Origin: Pseudomonas sp.
GTDB taxonomy: Bacteria > Pseudomonadota > Gammaproteobacteria > Pseudomonadales > Pseudomonadaceae
NCBI GenBank assembly: GCA_029240955.1
Contig: JARDZH010000199.1
Span: 1-5,327 of the forward strand
Direction of reading: 5' to 3'
DNA: 5,327 nucleotides
In this document: piece by piece, positions 1 through 5,327 of the stretch
How positions within the stretch are numbered: position 1 is the first letter of the stretch
Layout: each line of letters begins with the position of its first letter
Translations under genes and position numbers: made by a program
The notes under the pieces: model-generated
Database searches by the model: none
What the model was told of the DNA's origin: nothing
What the model saw: the letters and a program-made list of their open reading frames with translations, nothing else

Positions 1-101
1 TGTTCGTAGACATCAAGGTAGTCGGCGACACGTTCCCGGAACTCGGGAAGTACCGCCTCCAGGATCAGGTCAAAGGTTCGTTGCTTGCGGCTGTTTGGCA
101 C
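1..101 (-). CDS. Unrecognised protein, N-terminal 33 codons (cut by left edge)
   Basis: A GTG start at 101-99 is preceded by a strong Shine-Dalgarno run (AGGGGG, + strand 106-111) four bases upstream. An open frame then runs off the left edge. The visible product begins MPNSRKQRTFDLILEA and continues through VLPEFRERVADYLDVYE. It is charged and probably helical, with no signal peptide or membrane segment, so a cytoplasmic protein is likely. Codon use is GC-rich at third positions, like the genes around it. No ATG lies upstream in frame before a TGA stop, which supports the GTG. The opening faintly recalls a TetR-type helix (RKQRT...LILEA), but what follows does not fit a TetR DNA-binding domain, so no family is assigned. 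It follows the receptor gene on the same strand after 157 nt and need not belong to the transport operon. Confidence 0.6.
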   Translation of the reverse strand, partial: MPNSRKQRTFDLILEAVLPEFRERVADYLDVYE

Positions 102-258
102 GGTACCCCCTAACTGATGGCTGCCGCTGATGGACGGCTCGACCTTGAGTGTACGTCATACCGGCCGGGTTGCTGGAACGCAGCCGCCGGTCCGGCCATC
201 AATCAGGCCACGCCCTCGCTGCCGACAACTGATCCGGCGGCAACAAGGGCGAGGTTCG
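102..258. other. Intergenic spacer between receptor gene and left-edge gene
   Basis: This 157-nt gap separates two genes on the same strand. It holds GC-rich inverted repeats: an 8-bp pair at 183-190 and 234-241 (gccgccgg / ccggcggc) with 43 nt between, and a 6-bp pair at 163-168 and 192-197 (ggccgg / ccggcc). Neither is followed by a T run on the minus strand, so an intrinsic terminator for the receptor gene is possible but not supported. The 7-base direct repeat ctgatgg occurs at 114-120 and 127-133, just upstream of the left-edge gene. No convincing promoter was found. Confidence 0.4.
106..111 (-). promoter_or_regulatory. Ribosome binding site for the GTG-started gene at 101
   Basis: On the minus strand the bases read AGGGGG, ending four bases before the GTG at 101. 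This is the strongest Shine-Dalgarno match near the left edge. It decides the start, since no ATG is available in this frame. Confidence 0.55.
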
Positions 259-2463
259 CTAGAACTTGAAGGTCAATCCAAGCTCCGCACTTCGCGGGGC
301 GCCCAGATACACCTGGGTCGAGGCGTAGCCAGAATACTCACCGTAGAACTCGTTGGTCAGATTTCGTCCGCGCAACGTCAGCGTGGCGTTTTTCATGTCA
401 TAGGCAATCGACGCATCGAGTGTGGTGTGGCCACGTACGTAATACGTATTGGCGGTATCGGTGTAGAACCCGCTGGCATGTTTGACGAAAGCACCGAACG
501 TCACCGGCAAGGTGTCAAGCCTGTAGAGCGCGGATGCATTGACCGTGGTGCGCGGGACGTTGACCGGGTGATTGCCGGAGCGATCTGCACCGCCCGCTTC
601 CACCAGATCGTCATACCGGGCATCGACCACGGAGGCGCCGATGTCCACGTGCAGCTGCGACGTGAGCCTGGTCGAGGCACTCAGTTCCGCACCGCGCGAC
701 GTCTGTTGGCCGCCCTGAACCGTCAGCGTCGAGTCGCTGGGGTCGCGAGTCAGAATATCGTTCAACTCGATCCAGTACAGCGAGCCGAGTATCGTCGTTG
801 CGCTCCCGAAGGCTGTGGCTTTGAAACCGACCTCCACCGACTTTCCCTTGGACAGGTTGAAGTCGCCGTTCGCCGAGGAGATCAGCAGCAGCGACGAAAC
901 CGGTGTGACTGCGGTCGAGTACTGCGCATACACCTGCACGTCCGGTGTGAGGTTGTAGATCGTGCCGAACCGCCATGAAAACGGGTCGTAGGTCGGATGA
1001 AACGACTGCTCGGTGCCCAGATTGACGTCGGTCACCGTGCGACGCAGGTTGATGTCTTCGTAGCGCGCACCGGCCACCAGCAGCCAGTCGGGGGTCAGGT
1101 TGAAGGCGTCTTCGGCGAACAATGCAACGTTGTCCATGTTCGACTGGTAGATGATGTTTTTGCCGACGCCCGGCCAATTGCCGCTGGCGCTCGACGGGAA
1201 GGTCCCGACGGCCGGATCGAGTGGATCGACCGCCGTGGTCGTGCCGTTCTGTCGAGGGTTGTTGAGGTCGGTATAGCTGTACTCCCCGCCTGACGTGAAC
1301 CGGTTGCGAAACCCGGCAATCAAAGAGTCATTGCTGACGCTCAGACGGTTGCTCCAGAACTGATGATCGTGACTGATGCGCTGTACGGTCCGGTTGAGCT
1401 TGCCGCTGGAGGCACTGTAGGTCTGCTCGCCGGACAGAAAGAATTCCCGCCGGGCCGTGTAGTAACTCATCACGTTGTTCAGAGTCCAGTCAGCGTTCAA
1501 CTGGTAATCCGTGGTCCATCGCGCCATGTTGCTGCGTGCCCCGGAGTGGGCACCGTCGGGGTTGTAATTGGTGTCGCGGGCGGACTTGTCTACCACCAGA
1601 CCGTACGGGTTCCTGACGATGCTGCTCGGGTTCCGCGCGGCCGAAGCCGCCACCAGTGGTGAGCCCTGATAACTGGAGTCGTACTCATCATCGAAGTGGT
1701 CGAACGCGAACAGCATCGACAGGTCATCATTGGGCCTGTAGAGCAGGCTCGTGGTGAGACCGAACGCCGTCGTGTTCTGATCGTCGACATCGTAAAAGCT
1801 GTCGGACCGGGTGTAACTGACATCAGCCCGGACCGCGACTGTGTCGCTCAGCGGTTGATTGACCCCTAGCGCGCTTCGCTGCGTCCCGAAGCTGCCATAA
1901 CTCAACATGCCGTCCAGATGCTGACCGTCAAGGCTCGCCTTGCGCGTGATCATGTTCACGGCCCCGCCCAGCGCACCCTCCCCGTACAGCACGGAGGACG
2001 GCCCCTTGAGCACCTCGATTTTTTCGTAGTTCCAGGTATCGACGTCGCGGGTGACGATGGTGGACGCGGCCACTCGCACGCCGTCCTGCAGCACATTGAT
2101 CGTGTTCCCGCTGAAGCCGCGCATGGAGAGCACCGCCGGGTTGCCCGGCACGTTACCGACGGTGGCGCCTGTGATATCGGAGAACGCTTCCTTGGCAGTA
2201 CGCAGGCCTTTGACCTGCATGTCTTGTCGGGTCTTGGTCTCGACAGTCGCAGGCGTTTCCCTTGCAGTCAGTCCTAACCGGCTGCCGGTGGAATTGAGGC
2301 TTTCAAGGTGCAAGGGATCGTCGGCTTCGGTCGCCGATACCCCGGTCACCTGCAGCGGCGCAAGCTGCACAGCCTGGGCGGCAGACTCTTGAGCGAAAAC
2401 TCCCTTTGAAATAGCTGGGAGGAGGAGCAACAACGGCAAGCGCCGGAAAAAGATCAAAGACAT
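259..2463 (-). CDS. TonB-dependent outer-membrane receptor (siderophore/metal-chelate type)
   Basis: This 734-residue product is a TonB-gated outer-membrane channel that imports a scarce ligand. Residues 1-24 form a signal peptide (RR, a run of leucines, cleavage near GVFA|Q). A TonB-box-like stretch lies at about 34-44 (LAPLQVTGVSA). The plug spans about 65-175 and carries the usual landmarks: TARETPATVE, SMRGF, then EKIEVLKGPSSVLYGEGALG, ending GGAVNMITRK. The rest is a beta-barrel with alternating aromatic strands, and the last residue is Phe (LTFKF), the usual outer-membrane signature. The N-terminus has no room for the STN signalling domain, so surface signalling through a sigma/anti-sigma pair is not expected. 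The start is the ATG at 2463: it puts the signal peptide at the very N-terminus, whereas an earlier TTG at 2610 would add 49 Arg/Cys-rich residues unlike any receptor leader. The Shine-Dalgarno is weak. Plug wording is closest to the FhuE/FpvA/FoxA class of siderophore receptors, but the ligand is not determined. Confidence 0.95.
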   Translation of the reverse strand: MSLIFFRRLPLLLLLPAISKGVFAQESAAQAVQLAPLQVTGVSATEADDPLHLESLNSTGSRLGLTARETPATVETKTRQDMQVKGLRTAKEAFSDITGATVGNVPGNPAVLSMRGFSGNTINVLQDGVRVAASTIVTRDVDTWNYEKIEVLKGPSSVLYGEGALGGAVNMITRKASLDGQHLDGMLSYGSFGTQRSALGVNQPLSDTVAVRADVSYTRSDSFYDVDDQNTTAFGLTTSLLYRPNDDLSMLFAFDHFDDEYDSSYQGSPLVAASAARNPSSIVRNPYGLVVDKSARDTNYNPDGAHSGARSNMARWTTDYQLNADWTLNNVMSYYTARREFFLSGEQTYSASSGKLNRTVQRISHDHQFWSNRLSVSNDSLIAGFRNRFTSGGEYSYTDLNNPRQNGTTTAVDPLDPAVGTFPSSASGNWPGVGKNIIYQSNMDNVALFAEDAFNLTPDWLLVAGARYEDINLRRTVTDVNLGTEQSFHPTYDPFSWRFGTIYNLTPDVQVYAQYSTAVTPVSSLLLISSANGDFNLSKGKSVEVGFKATAFGSATTILGSLYWIELNDILTRDPSDSTLTVQGGQQTSRGAELSASTRLTSQLHVDIGASVVDARYDDLVEAGGADRSGNHPVNVPRTTVNASALYRLDTLPVTFGAFVKHASGFYTDTANTYYVRGHTTLDASIAYDMKNATLTLRGRNLTNEFYGEYSGYASTQVYLGAPRSAELGLTFKF

Positions 2464-2604
2464 GGATAGCTCGATACATAAAAGTTGAGCGCATCGAACT
2501 CGCGCGCAGGGCCGGGCTCGGCGGATAGCTCGGCGACCAGCCCGGCGAATGCCGCGATGCGTTCGATGAAAGCCGTGACAGCCGGGCGCCCCAGCCCCGC
2601 CCAG

Positions 2605-2632
2605 GCTCAAGACGTGAGTGCGCGTCTTGAGC
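2605..2632. repeat. Perfect 10-bp inverted repeat, stem-loop candidate
   Basis: The arms gctcaagacg (2605-2614) and cgtcttgagc (2623-2632) are exact reverse complements around an 8-base loop. It lies between the DUF2946-like gene and the receptor gene, 142 nt upstream of the receptor ATG. No T run follows on either strand, so it is not a typical Rho-independent terminator. It could be a dimeric-protein operator, an mRNA processing or stability hairpin, or an attenuator. The TGA that breaks the minus-strand frame (2609-2607) lies in the stem. Confidence 0.55.
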
Positions 2633-2660
2633 TATAGCGGTCTGAACACTCGGCACATTG

Positions 2661-2678
2661 CTGACAGGTACCCGACAG
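2661..2678 (-). promoter_or_regulatory. Pho-box-like direct repeat upstream of the receptor
   Basis: On the minus strand the 18 bases read CTGTCGGGTACCTGTCAG. Two CTGTC half-sites are 11 bp apart, the spacing and half-site of the PhoB box (CTGTCAT, four A/T, CTGTCAY). The A/T-rich spacer is missing (GTAC instead), and positions 6-7 of the first half differ. A weak -10-like TATAGC lies 24 nt downstream at 2636-2631, about 13 nt further than usual for PhoB promoters. It could be a divergent site for PhoB or another OmpR-family regulator, or chance. Confidence 0.2.
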
Positions 2679-2750
2679 GCTTTCGCCGGTTGCAGGGGCC
2701 TGGTCAGTCATTACGGATTGAGTGGCGAGGCTGGCTCGCGTGTCTGAGTT

Positions 2751-3185
2751 CTACGGGGCGTGCGGGTGAAGGCCGGAAATGGCGTGACGGGGCGGTTCCC
2801 CAGGCGGGAGACTCGGCAGCGGGGTTCGTGGGCTATGGGCTCTGATAAGCCAGCTCATCGCCACGAAGAACAGGATCGCCAGTGTCAGCGTTCCAGCGAA
2901 CGCGCAGTCGCTGGACTCCATCTTCATGCCGTCGGACATGTCCATGGCCCCCGAGGGTTGCTTCAAGGGCGACTGCATCGAGTGATGCCCATGAGCGTGA
3001 GCGGCTGGCTGGTCAGCCATGCCGTGTCCGGCGTGCTGACTGGCATGAAGGTCTCTTTCCGACGCTTTGCCAGCAAAAGCGTGCATGACTGGAACGTGCC
3101 CCAGACTGCACGCGAGACCATTGAACAGGACGACTGCGAGCAGTATCCAGACAATGGGCGAGCAATCGGTTCGGAAAGAATTCAT
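2751..3185 (-). CDS. DUF2946-like small membrane protein with His/Met-rich loop
   Basis: The 144-residue product has a hydrophobic segment at about 11-28 (IVWILLAVVLFNGLACSLGH), a polar loop at about 47-94 rich in His and Met (HASQHAGHGM, AHAHGHHSM, MDMSDGMKM), a second hydrophobic segment at about 96-114, and a proline-rich tail. This is the architecture of DUF2946 proteins of pseudomonads, and the blocks WILL..VLFN..AC.LGH and the tail PPRHAISG..PHAP match my memory of them. Family members often sit beside copper-related receptor genes and are thought to face the periplasm; their molecular role is unknown. The loop could bind Cu or another soft metal (inference); the Cys-x-x-Cys I recall from relatives is reduced here to one Cys (C94). 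The ATG at 3185 is chosen because relatives begin about ten residues before the first membrane segment. A GTG at 3218 (155 residues) has a better Shine-Dalgarno. It follows the permease gene with no visible terminator, so co-transcription is plausible. Confidence 0.75.
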   Translation of the reverse strand: MNSFRTDCSPIVWILLAVVLFNGLACSLGHVPVMHAFAGKASERDLHASQHAGHGMADQPAAHAHGHHSMQSPLKQPSGAMDMSDGMKMESSDCAFAGTLTLAILFFVAMSWLIRAHSPRTPLPSLPPGEPPRHAISGLHPHAP

Positions 3186-3270
3186 GGCGGCGACTCTACC
3201 ATCTGCGGTGCCTGTCACAAAGCGTCCTGCGTGTCTGGTCCGCGGGTGACGGCGGTGTTGCCCTCCCTCA

Positions 3271-4290
3271 TCACCGCTTCAACAGCACGATAAAAAACAA
3301 GCCGCCCAGCGCCGCCGTTGCAATGCCGATCGGCAGGTCCTCCGGCGCGATCAGCGTCCGGGCTACTACGTCCACCCAGACCAGGAAGATCCCTCCGAGC
3401 AGCGCGCTCACCGGGATCAGCCGTCGATTTTCCGCGCCGACCAGCGCGCGGGCCATGTGCGGCACCATCAGGCCGACGAACCCGATTGCGCCTGAGAGCG
3501 ACACCAGCACACCTGTCAGCAGCGCGGTACAGACGAACACCTGCAGGCGCAAGCGCTTGCCGCTGAAGCCCAGACTGACGGCGGTCTGCTCTCCGCTCAT
3601 CAATGCGTTCAGCCCGCGCGCCATGAGCAACAGCGCGACCAGTCCGCACAGCACACAGATGGCCGGCAGCCAGATCATGCTCCAGCGCGCTGAGCCCAGA
3701 CCCCCCAGCATCCAGAACACCACTGACGCCGTCGCATGCTGGTCGCCTGTGTATAGCAGCAGGTTGGCCAGCGCCATCAACACGAATGACACCGCAACGC
3801 CGGCGAGCAGCAGGCGGTCGCTGTCCACCCGCCCGCTGCGCCGCGCCACGGCTATCACCAACACCATGCTGCCCGCCGCCCCCAGAAATGCAGCCAGTGG
3901 GAGGCTGAACACGCCGATGAATTCGCCCAGATAAAGCATCACCAGCACCGCACCCAGCGCGGCTCCGGAACTGACGCCGAGCAGATGTGGATCAGCAAGC
4001 GGATTGCGCGTGACGGCCTGCAGCGCCGTGCCGACCAGTGCCAGGCCAGCACCCACCAGTGCGCCCAGCAGTACTCGGGGAGCGCGGATCAGCCAGACGA
4101 TATGCGTCTGGTTCTGCGTCCACTGGCCCAGGTCGCTCACACCCAGCTCGTGGCCGACGATCCCGGCTACGTGTCCCAGGGGCACGGCTGCAGGCCCGAA
4201 TGCCAAGGCCACGACGCACGACGCCAGTAACGTCATCACCAACACCGCGATCAACCATGGATAGCGGGCGGCCGTTCGGGAGGCGATCAC
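3271..4290 (-). CDS. FecCD/BtuC-family ABC importer permease
   Basis: The 339-residue inner-membrane protein is the channel subunit of a siderophore/haem/cobalamin-type ABC importer. Its length is normal, and about ten hydrophobic segments can be traced. Family blocks are in order: LIRAPRVLLGALVGAGLALV then TALQAVTRNPLADPHLLGVS (about 68-107), the cytoplasmic coupling stretch MSGEQTAVSLG (about 231-241), GAIGFVGLMVPHMAR (about 268-281), and DLPIGIATAALGGLFFIVLL (about 318-337). Translation starts at GTG 4290-4288, overlapping the TGA of the binding-protein gene by four bases (GTGA). A good Shine-Dalgarno, GGAG at 4302-4299, lies eight bases upstream, so coupled translation is expected. It would work as a homodimer with two copies of the ATPase encoded upstream. 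The sequence does not show which ligand passes through. Confidence 0.95.
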   Translation of the reverse strand: MIASRTAARYPWLIAVLVMTLLASCVVALAFGPAAVPLGHVAGIVGHELGVSDLGQWTQNQTHIVWLIRAPRVLLGALVGAGLALVGTALQAVTRNPLADPHLLGVSSGAALGAVLVMLYLGEFIGVFSLPLAAFLGAAGSMVLVIAVARRSGRVDSDRLLLAGVAVSFVLMALANLLLYTGDQHATASVVFWMLGGLGSARWSMIWLPAICVLCGLVALLLMARGLNALMSGEQTAVSLGFSGKRLRLQVFVCTALLTGVLVSLSGAIGFVGLMVPHMARALVGAENRRLIPVSALLGGIFLVWVDVVARTLIAPEDLPIGIATAALGGLFFIVLLKR

Positions 4291-5255
4291 GGTGCGCTCT
4301 CCAGACCCGGCTGCGGGTGCAGTGCGCTGGCGATGATCTCCACGGCGCGGGCATTTTCCACGGAAGGCGTCACCTCCAGATAGGTGAGCACCACAAAGCG
4401 TCGGTTGCGTATCGCACTCAGGTTTTTCAAGGCCGGATGACGCAGCAGAAAATCACGCTTCTGTTCCCAACTGCGCGGTCCATAGTCGACGATCACGATG
4501 ACCTCGGGATCGCGTTCGACGACGCTCTCCCAGTTCACCTGCGTCCAGCTTCGCGGGATGTCGTCCATCACGTTTCGCCCGCCTGCGGCATCGATCAGCG
4601 CCTGTGGCATACCCAGGCGGCCTGACGTCGTCGGACGGTCTTCGCCACTGTCGTAAAGAAATACACGCGGCGTCTGCTGCGCGTTTTTCACGACGCTTTG
4701 TACCTTGTCGATCCGGGTACGCATCTGCGTAATGAGCGCGGTCGCTGCGGGTTCGACGGCAAAGATACGGCCGAGATTCGCCAGGTCGCGGTACAGGTCG
4801 TCCAGGCTGGCGCGCTGTTGGATCATGACCCACGAGCACGACTCGCTCAACTCGTACACCGGAATGTCGAAGGCTGCGAGCGTGGTCGGCGTCACGGGAC
4901 CGCCCACGTGCATGCCGTAATTCCAGCCGGCGAAGAACAGCTCGGTGTTGGCCGCAAGCAAGGTTTCCACGGTGGGGTAACGCGCGGCGAGCCGGGGCAC
5001 ACCTTCGAGCGCTTCGTCGATCCACGGGTCGCGGTGCTTGCTGCGGGTGAAGCCGGTATAGCCGACGATGCGCTCGCGCAGCCCCAGGTGCAGCAGCATG
5101 GCGGTCATGTTCAGATCGTGAACCACGACGTTTTGGGGCGCCTTGGCGAACGTCACGTCTCGCTCGCAACTGCGGACCTGCACGGGATAATCCCCGGCCA
5201 TTGCGGGCAAGGCGAGCAGAAAAACCAGCGCGCCCATCAGGTATCGGAGCGTCAT
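4287..5255 (-). CDS. Periplasmic substrate-binding protein, class III (BtuF/FhuD/TroA fold)
   Basis: The 322-residue protein captures the ligand in the periplasm and hands it to the permease. Residues 1-20 form a signal peptide (hydrophobic core LMGALVFLLALP, cleavage at AMA|GD). There is no lipobox Cys, so it should be soluble. The body follows the class III pattern: an N-lobe with VTFAKAPQNVVVHDLNMTAM and LLHLGLRERIVGYTG, the strip ELFFAGWNYGMHVGG (about 105-119), a long linker helix near 150-190, and a C-lobe with NWESVVERDPEVIVIVDYG (about 241-259). Cys30 and Cys140 are the only cysteines in the mature part and could form a disulfide. From memory, proteins with the FFAGWNYGM.VGG block recur in proteobacterial importer sets paired with TonB receptors and are usually annotated only as iron-complex binding proteins; the actinobacterial F420-0 binding proteins are distant look-alikes. 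ATG 5255 overlaps the upstream stop by four bases (ATGA). Confidence 0.92.
   Translation of the reverse strand: MTLRYLMGALVFLLALPAMAGDYPVQVRSCERDVTFAKAPQNVVVHDLNMTAMLLHLGLRERIVGYTGFTRSKHRDPWIDEALEGVPRLAARYPTVETLLAANTELFFAGWNYGMHVGGPVTPTTLAAFDIPVYELSESCSWVMIQQRASLDDLYRDLANLGRIFAVEPAATALITQMRTRIDKVQSVVKNAQQTPRVFLYDSGEDRPTTSGRLGMPQALIDAAGGRNVMDDIPRSWTQVNWESVVERDPEVIVIVDYGPRSWEQKRDFLLRHPALKNLSAIRNRRFVVLTYLEVTPSVENARAVEIIASALHPQPGLESAP
4299..4302 (-). promoter_or_regulatory. Ribosome binding site deciding the permease GTG start
   Basis: GGAG on the minus strand lies eight bases before the GTG at 4290, inside the 3' end of the binding-protein gene. It supports the GTG start and translational coupling through the GTGA overlap. 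Confidence 0.6.
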
Positions 5256-5327
5256 GGGCGAGTCATCCAGGTGATGCGTGGGTAGTGATGCAACGGGTGC
5301 GCATCGACCAGCGCCTCGACGCCGAAT
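5252..5327 (-). CDS. ABC transporter ATPase, C-terminal 24 codons (cut by right edge)
   Basis: On the minus strand an open frame enters from the right edge, reads FGVEALVDAHPLHHYPRITW then MTRP, and stops at TGA 5254-5252. The overlap with the binding-protein start is ATGA. The stretch FGVEALVDAHPLHHYPRITW resembles the C-terminal tail of FecE/BtuD-like ATPases (VFGVEA.V..HP.TG.P.V). A siderophore-type permease and binding protein directly downstream make the ATPase the expected partner. Walker A, Walker B and signature motifs would lie outside the window, so catalytic competence cannot be judged. Only frame, tail similarity and context support the call. Confidence 0.72.
   Translation of the reverse strand, partial: FGVEALVDAHPLHHYPRITWMTRP

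Larger units (their letters stand above)
2454..2711 (-). pseudogene. Possible small or broken reading frame between the DUF2946 and receptor genes
   Basis: An ATG at 2711 opens a 34-codon frame beginning MTDQAPATGESL and containing a CxxCxxC cluster (TCQQCAEC). It stops at a TGA at 2609-2607. The same frame then stays open for 50 more codons to a TGA at 2456-2454, ten bases inside the receptor gene. The downstream part has about 72% G/C at third positions and reads like a globular helical protein (AFIERIAAFAGLVAEL, later PAREFDALNFYVSSYP), but contains no ATG, GTG or TTG start. That pattern fits a gene broken by a nonsense change, or a chance open frame in GC-rich DNA. There is no good Shine-Dalgarno before 2711. 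The family is not recognised. Confidence 0.25.

Noticed and set aside
114..133. Direct repeat ctgatgg (two copies, 13 bp apart) as an operator
   Set aside because: Seven bases in two copies is too little to separate from chance, and no promoter could be placed around it.
130..978. 282-codon plus-strand open frame opposite the receptor gene
   Set aside because: It is Arg/Gly-rich with no domain-like text and lies fully antisense to a clear receptor frame; long antisense frames are expected in GC-rich coding DNA.
2464..2610. Receptor translated from TTG 2610 with a 49-residue extension
   Set aside because: The extension is Arg/Cys/Gly-rich and would bury the signal peptide; ATG 2463 gives a standard secreted start.
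2607..2632. Selenocysteine readthrough of TGA 2607-2609 using the neighbouring hairpin
   Set aside because: Bacterial SECIS hairpins follow the UGA; here the UGA is in the 3' arm of the stem, and the protein is not a known selenoprotein.
2661..2735. Cobalamin riboswitch before the receptor: GCCACT near 2725 and a B12-box-like GTCGGGTACCTGTC near 2663-2676 (minus strand)
   Set aside because: The B12-box match is one base short, the two pieces are too close together, and the conserved GGTGNNANTCC core is absent upstream, where the DUF2946-like gene lies. An Rfam RF00174 covariance search would settle it.
2464..2750. Fur box controlling the receptor
   Set aside because: No stretch resembling GATAATGATAATCATTATC is visible in the gap on either strand.
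4698..5285. 195-codon plus-strand open frame opposite the binding protein (similarly 3323-3934 and 4038-4625)
   Set aside because: These are antisense shadows of genes with signal peptides, family motifs and coupled overlaps; they show no motifs of their own.

Overview
The window looks like chromosomal DNA from a high-GC gammaproteobacterium, most probably Pseudomonas or a close relative. This rests on the GC-rich third positions, the gene content, and a small membrane protein of the DUF2946 type common in pseudomonads. All supported genes lie on the minus strand and read from high to low coordinates. The assignment is from sequence character and memory; no search was run.

In transcription order the layout is: (1) the last 24 codons of an ABC transporter ATPase, cut by the right edge; (2) a periplasmic class III substrate-binding protein, overlapping the ATPase gene by 4 nt (ATGA); (3) a FecCD/BtuC-type inner-membrane permease, overlapping the binding-protein gene by 4 nt (GTGA); (4) a 144-residue (or 155) DUF2946-like protein with a His/Met-rich loop, starting 85 (or 52) nt after the permease; (5) a 287-nt stretch with no intact gene, holding a perfect hairpin, a Pho-box-like direct repeat and a coding-like frame broken by TGA; (6) a 734-residue TonB-dependent outer-membrane receptor; (7) a 157-nt spacer; (8) the first 33 codons of an unrecognised protein, cut by the left edge.

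Together the genes form an import route for a metal chelate or corrinoid-type ligand. The receptor takes it across the outer membrane with TonB energy, the binding protein captures it in the periplasm, and the permease/ATPase pair moves it into the cytoplasm. The ligand cannot be read from the sequence; ferric siderophore, another metallophore, haem-like compound or corrinoid all remain possible. The His/Met-rich DUF2946 protein beside the receptor hints at a metal other than iron, or at metal handling next to uptake, but this is inference. No Fur box, cobalamin riboswitch core, sigma/anti-sigma pair, tRNA, IS element or CRISPR array was seen. The part that known genes explain least is 2454-2750.
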